From NCBI RefSeq assembly GCF_004684205.1, contig NZ_SRIO01000010.1, positions 1-64,000 on the forward strand: 64,000 nt of DNA, read 5' to 3'. The notes below the pieces were generated by a model that searched no databases, was not told the origin of the DNA, and worked only from the letters and a program-made list of their open reading frames with translations. Below, piece by piece: positions 61,096-64,000 of this stretch (positions within the stretch are counted from its first letter, which is position 1; each line of letters starts with the position of its first letter). The stretch comes from Candidatus Macondimonas diazotrophica. Lineage in GTDB: Bacteria > Pseudomonadota > Gammaproteobacteria > UBA5335. Made by a program: the position numbers and the translations under genes.

Positions 61096-62385
61096 ATGCG
61101 ACGCGTGATCGGTCTTTTGTCCGGGTGCATTCTGCTATCGGTGCTCACCGCCTGCGCCGTCAATCCCGTCACGGGCCAGAATGAACTCAACATCATCTCC
61201 ACCGAACAGGAAGTCAGCCTGGGCGCACAGAACTACGTTCCGGCCCAACAGATGCAAGGCGGGTTGTACAAAGTCGACCCCCGAGTCGGTGCCTATGTTC
61301 AGGAAGTGGGCCAAAAACTGGCAGCCGTCTCCGATCGTCCGCTGCCCTATGAATTCGTGGTCCTGAACAACTCCATTCCCAACGCCTGGGCGATGCCCGG
61401 CGGGAAGCTTGCCGTCAATCGGGGGCTGTTGACCGAGCTGAATAACGAAGCCGAACTGGCGGCTGTCCTGGGTCACGAAATCACCCACGCGGCCGCACGC
61501 CACAGCGCGCAGCAGATGCAACGTGCATTACTGCTCCAAGCGGGCGTGATGGCCGTTGCCGCCGCTGCCGGCAGCGCCGATGACCGCTACGGTCCGCTTG
61601 CAGTCGGCACGGCTGCGCTGGCTGCCTCGGTGCTCAATCAGCGCTACAGCCGGGAAGCCGAGCTGGAAGCGGATTACTATGGCATGGCCTATATGGCGCG
61701 AGCGGGCTACGACCCGTCGGCCGCGGTCACACTGCAGGAAACCTTCGTCCGCTTGTCGGAGGGGCGTCAAACGGGGTGGCTCGACGGGCTGCTCGCCTCA
61801 CATCCACCGTCTGCCGAACGGGTCGCCCAGAATCGCCTGCGTGCCCAGCAATTGGGGATCAGGGGCGAACTCAATGCGGAACGGTATAGAGATCGCATCG
61901 CAACACTCCTGAAGGACCAGCCGGCGTACGAAGCCTATGATCAAGCCGTGGAAGCCGTAGGCAAAAAGAACTTCGAGAAAGCGCAAACCCTGGTGGCCCA
62001 GGCCGTCAAGGCACAACCGAGAGAAGCCCTGTTCCACGGCCTTCAAGGTTATCTGGCCCTGCAGCAGTCGCGCCCCTCAGAAGCCTTGGCCGACTATGAA
62101 CGTGCGCTGGCGCTCGACGGTGGTTACTATCAGCATTACGTGGGAGCCGGGCTCGCCGCCAAGGCATTGAAGCGCGATGCGCCGGCGATGCAATACCTGG
62201 AAAAAAGCCTGACGCTGCTGCCCACCGCGACGGCGCATAACGCATTGGGAGAATTGGCCTTGGCCCGAGGTGACCGTGGGCGGGCGATTGAACACCTGCG
62301 CATCGCAGCCCAGTCGGACAGTCCCGTCGGCAAGCAAGCCCGAGATACGCTGAGCCGAATGGGGGTTCCCATCGCAGCCCCGTAG
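61096..62385 (+). CDS. M48-family metalloprotease lipoprotein with TPR domain (BepA/YfgC-like)
   Basis: This 429-residue periplasmic protein has a lipobox LTAC at Cys17, suggesting lipid anchoring. The Zn motif HEXXH is in LGHEITHAAARHSAQQM, with the third ligand Glu in EAELEADYYGMAYMARAGYDP. Two or three TPR units follow (about 300-410, LQGYLALQQSRPSEALADYERAL). The layout is that of BepA, which degrades stalled LptD and BamA clients. It is not linked to bamD, 13 kb upstream. ATG 61096 is at the signal peptide; upstream codons are not family-like. Confidence 0.9.
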   Translation: MRRVIGLLSGCILLSVLTACAVNPVTGQNELNIISTEQEVSLGAQNYVPAQQMQGGLYKVDPRVGAYVQEVGQKLAAVSDRPLPYEFVVLNNSIPNAWAMPGGKLAVNRGLLTELNNEAELAAVLGHEITHAAARHSAQQMQRALLLQAGVMAVAAAAGSADDRYGPLAVGTAALAASVLNQRYSREAELEADYYGMAYMARAGYDPSAAVTLQETFVRLSEGRQTGWLDGLLASHPPSAERVAQNRLRAQQLGIRGELNAERYRDRIATLLKDQPAYEAYDQAVEAVGKKNFEKAQTLVAQAVKAQPREALFHGLQGYLALQQSRPSEALADYERALALDGGYYQHYVGAGLAAKALKRDAPAMQYLEKSLTLLPTATAHNALGELALARGDRGRAIEHLRIAAQSDSPVGKQARDTLSRMGVPIAAP

Positions 62386-62507
62386 CGACACCGAACGCCG
62401 GAGCCGCGCCCGTCCGAACGATTGCCGAACGCCATGCGGGCCAAGCCCATCGCCGCCAGGCGATGGGGCACACTCCCGGCTCGACGGGCGCGTCCATCGA
62501 CGCGGAT

Positions 62508-62906
62508 TCAGACTTGCATAAACCAGACAGCCAACGCGCCGAATCCGATCATGGACAAGACACCCACACCGACGAGCCCATGCCTCACCCGCGTGATCGA
62601 TCGGGTCACGGCGGGTTCAGGCATTCCACCGCGTCCCACCAATTGCAGCACGAACCGCGTTCCGGCGCTCCAGGCCAGCACTACCACCAGAACGGACGAC
62701 AAGACGCCGGTCAAAATCAACGGCGGCACGAGGCTTATCCAGTACACCCAATCGGTTCGACCATAGCATTCCCCGCGCACCACGCAGATCACATCCAAAT
62801 AGTGTCCCAGCTCCTGCGCGGCCCAGCCGCCCAACCCCACAGCCAAGACAAGAATCAGAACGGCAATCGTTCTGGGGATCGGCATCGGCATCGTTGCGGA
62901 CATCAT
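62508..62906 (-). CDS. Small membrane protein of unknown family
   Basis: The family is not recognised. The 132-residue product has three hydrophobic helices at about 13-33, 52-82 and 108-131, with a short two-Cys loop (CVVRGEC) between the first and second. The positively charged loop RSITRVRH near 100 suggests an inner-membrane orientation. A GGAGG precedes the ATG at 62906. It stands alone between the M48 gene and tRNA-Lys. Confidence 0.6.
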   Translation of the reverse strand: MMSATMPMPIPRTIAVLILVLAVGLGGWAAQELGHYLDVICVVRGECYGRTDWVYWISLVPPLILTGVLSSVLVVVLAWSAGTRFVLQLVGRGGMPEPAVTRSITRVRHGLVGVGVLSMIGFGALAVWFMQV

Positions 62907-63056
62907 CCACCTCCATTTCAGATATCACCGCTCGCCCAGCGACGAACAGCAGCGATTCACACCGGACAGACTACGGGCAGAACCATCCGGGCGCCATGCG
63001 GCCGATTGCCGCACCGATAAGAATGCAGGAAAGGCGTCCATTGAGTCGAGGAGAGA

Positions 63057-63132
63057 TGGTGGGCTGCCCGGGACTCGAACCCGGAACCAATGGCTTAAAA
63101 GGCCACTGCTCTACCGATTGAGCTAACAGCCC
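63057..63132 (-). tRNA. tRNA-Lys(TTT)
   Basis: The acceptor GGGCTGT pairs with GCAGCCC, discriminator A, and CCA is encoded. The anticodon loop is CTTTTAA, anticodon TTT. Confidence 0.96.
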
Positions 63133-63158
63133 GCGATGAATGCATCAAGCGGGCCGAC

Positions 63159-63186
63159 ATGATACCCCAGCGGACGCAAATGACAA
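63159..63186 (-). promoter_or_regulatory. Promoter of tRNA-Lys
   Basis: On the minus strand, TTGTCA (63186-63181) is followed after 16 bases by TATCAT (63164-63159). It is about 27 bases from the tRNA 5' end. Confidence 0.7.
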
Positions 63187-63195
63187 GGGCAAACC

Positions 63196-63870
63196 TCAAG
63201 TCCAATATCGGGTTGGATCGTCGATCCCGGCCTCGGCAAAGCCGGACGCGCGCAGACGGCACGCATCACAAAGACCACAGGCAGCACCGGATGTGTCGGC
63301 CTGATAGCAGGATACCGTCATGCTGAAATCCACACCGAGTGCGACCCCTCGCTGAATGATCTCAGCTTTGGACCAGTGGATGAGCGGTGCGTGAACCCGA
63401 AAAGGACTTCCCTCGACTCCCGCTCGGGTCGCCAGGTTCGCCAGCCGTTCGAAGGCCTCGATGAAAGCCGGACGGCAATCCGGGTAGCCGGAATAATCCA
63501 CCGCGTTGACACCGATAAACAGATCACGGGCCGGCAGTACTTCGGCCCACGCCAAGGCATGGGCGAGAAACACGGTATTGCGCGCCGGAACATAGGTGAT
63601 CGGAATGCCGCTGGATGGCGCCGTCGGCACCGCGATCGAAGAATCGGTCAGCGCCGATCCGCCAAAGGCAGCCAGATCCAGTGTCACCGTTCGGTGGACG
63701 CTTACCCCGGCATGGGCCGCGACGCGCGCCGCCGCCGCGAGCTCCGCATCATGGCGCTGGCCGTAAGCGAAGCTCAGCGCAGCACAGTCAAAGCCTTGTT
63801 GCTTTGCCAAAGCCAGCGTGGTCGCCGAATCAAGACCACCGGACAACAGGACAATCGCAGATCGGGTCAT
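63196..63870 (-). CDS. queC: 7-cyano-7-deazaguanine synthase (QueC)
   Basis: This 224-residue enzyme of queuosine synthesis converts CDG to preQ0 with ammonia and two ATP. The PP-loop is [15 protein letters not shown], and the zinc site is the four Cys in [20 protein letters not shown]. The start ATG 63870 follows queE by 15 bases. Together they give part of the preQ0 pathway. Confidence 0.95.
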   Translation of the reverse strand: MTRSAIVLLSGGLDSATTLALAKQQGFDCAALSFAYGQRHDAELAAAARVAAHAGVSVHRTVTLDLAAFGGSALTDSSIAVPTAPSSGIPITYVPARNTVFLAHALAWAEVLPARDLFIGVNAVDYSGYPDCRPAFIEAFERLANLATRAGVEGSPFRVHAPLIHWSKAEIIQRGVALGVDFSMTVSCYQADTSGAACGLCDACRLRASGFAEAGIDDPTRYWT

Positions 63871-63885
63871 GATGCATCCACCGGA

Positions 63886-64000
63886 TCAGTGCCCCGGTGC
63901 CTCGCCCCAGAGCAATTTATGCAGTTGGATCTGCATTCTCACCGGCAACCCGTCTTCAAGCAGCCACTCCGCCAGCCGGCGAGGATCGAGCCGGCCGTGC
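63886..64000 (-). CDS. queE: QueE C-terminus, truncated by the window edge
   Basis: The last 38 codons end at a TGA at 63886 and read LPVRMQIQLHKLLWGEAPG, the conserved C-terminus of 7-carboxy-7-deazaguanine synthase. It is a radical SAM enzyme acting just before QueC. The rest lies outside the window. It is upstream of queC in the same operon. Confidence 0.85.
   Translation of the reverse strand, partial: HGRLDPRRLAEWLLEDGLPVRMQIQLHKLLWGEAPGH

Overview
The window comes from a high-GC, Gram-negative bacterium. Genes such as bamD, lpxH, hrpA, purT, ahpCF/oxyR and an acr3-type ars pair, with their gene order, suggest a gammaproteobacterium. The genus cannot be named from the sequence. Most of the window is ordinary chromosome, densely packed, with many 4-bp ATGA stop/start overlaps. 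TGA is a normal stop codon here. The most informative single gene is a solitary subunit C of a copper membrane monooxygenase (pmoC/amoC family, 55727-56512). It suggests a lineage with present or past methane, ammonia or hydrocarbon oxidation.

Layout. 1-2710 is a decayed accessory patch: a partial recombinase-linked HTH gene, the C-terminal half of a large serine recombinase, an unrecognised gene with in-frame TGA codons upstream, and a Fic N-terminal fragment. It ends beside an OPT-family transporter gene (2736-4529). 5318-8936 holds a glycosyltransferase and a SulP transporter/universal stress protein pair. 8960-12268 is the divergent oxyR/ahpC-ahpF peroxide defence locus. 12432-14733 is a tautomerase, NTF2-like protein and GST operon divergent from a LysR gene. 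15023-17471 is a VOC protein and arsC-acr3. 17687-21050 has an MFS transporter, a manganese-riboswitch-type leader with a GDT1-family gene, and ispG. 21138-22890 carries a DUF2971 protein and two glycine-zipper proteins. 22972-32022 holds hrpA, an SDR, a glucan phosphorylase and a MATE transporter.

A Pro-Arg-His tRNA operon on the minus strand (32087-32381) has a near-consensus promoter. 32668-41587 holds a DUF389 membrane protein, folD, cysS/gltX, a periplasmic cyclophilin, lpxH and a 482-residue exported protein of unknown family. 41713-49875 holds a FadH-like reductase, a small DUF/MOSC/WrbA cluster, pgeF-rluD divergent from bamD, a nitroreductase and a methanethiol methyltransferase-like protein. 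tRNA-Thr, a broken CapA-family gene and a DUF3775 gene follow. 51599-54793 carries the methionine-salvage genes mtnB-mtnC-mtnD and purT. 54790-59319 has a pseudouridine synthase, the solitary pmoC, a PagL-like deacylase and an isocitrate dehydrogenase with a fused C-terminal CBS pair. The right end has NUDIX, hslR, a chalcone-isomerase-like protein, an M48 lipoprotein, tRNA-Lys and queE-queC.

Several genes fit a stress and metal theme: OxyR-AhpCF, arsenate reduction and efflux, a Mn-linked leader, WrbA, GST and His-rich glycine-zipper proteins. No CRISPR array, intact prophage, rRNA operon or intact insertion sequence was seen.
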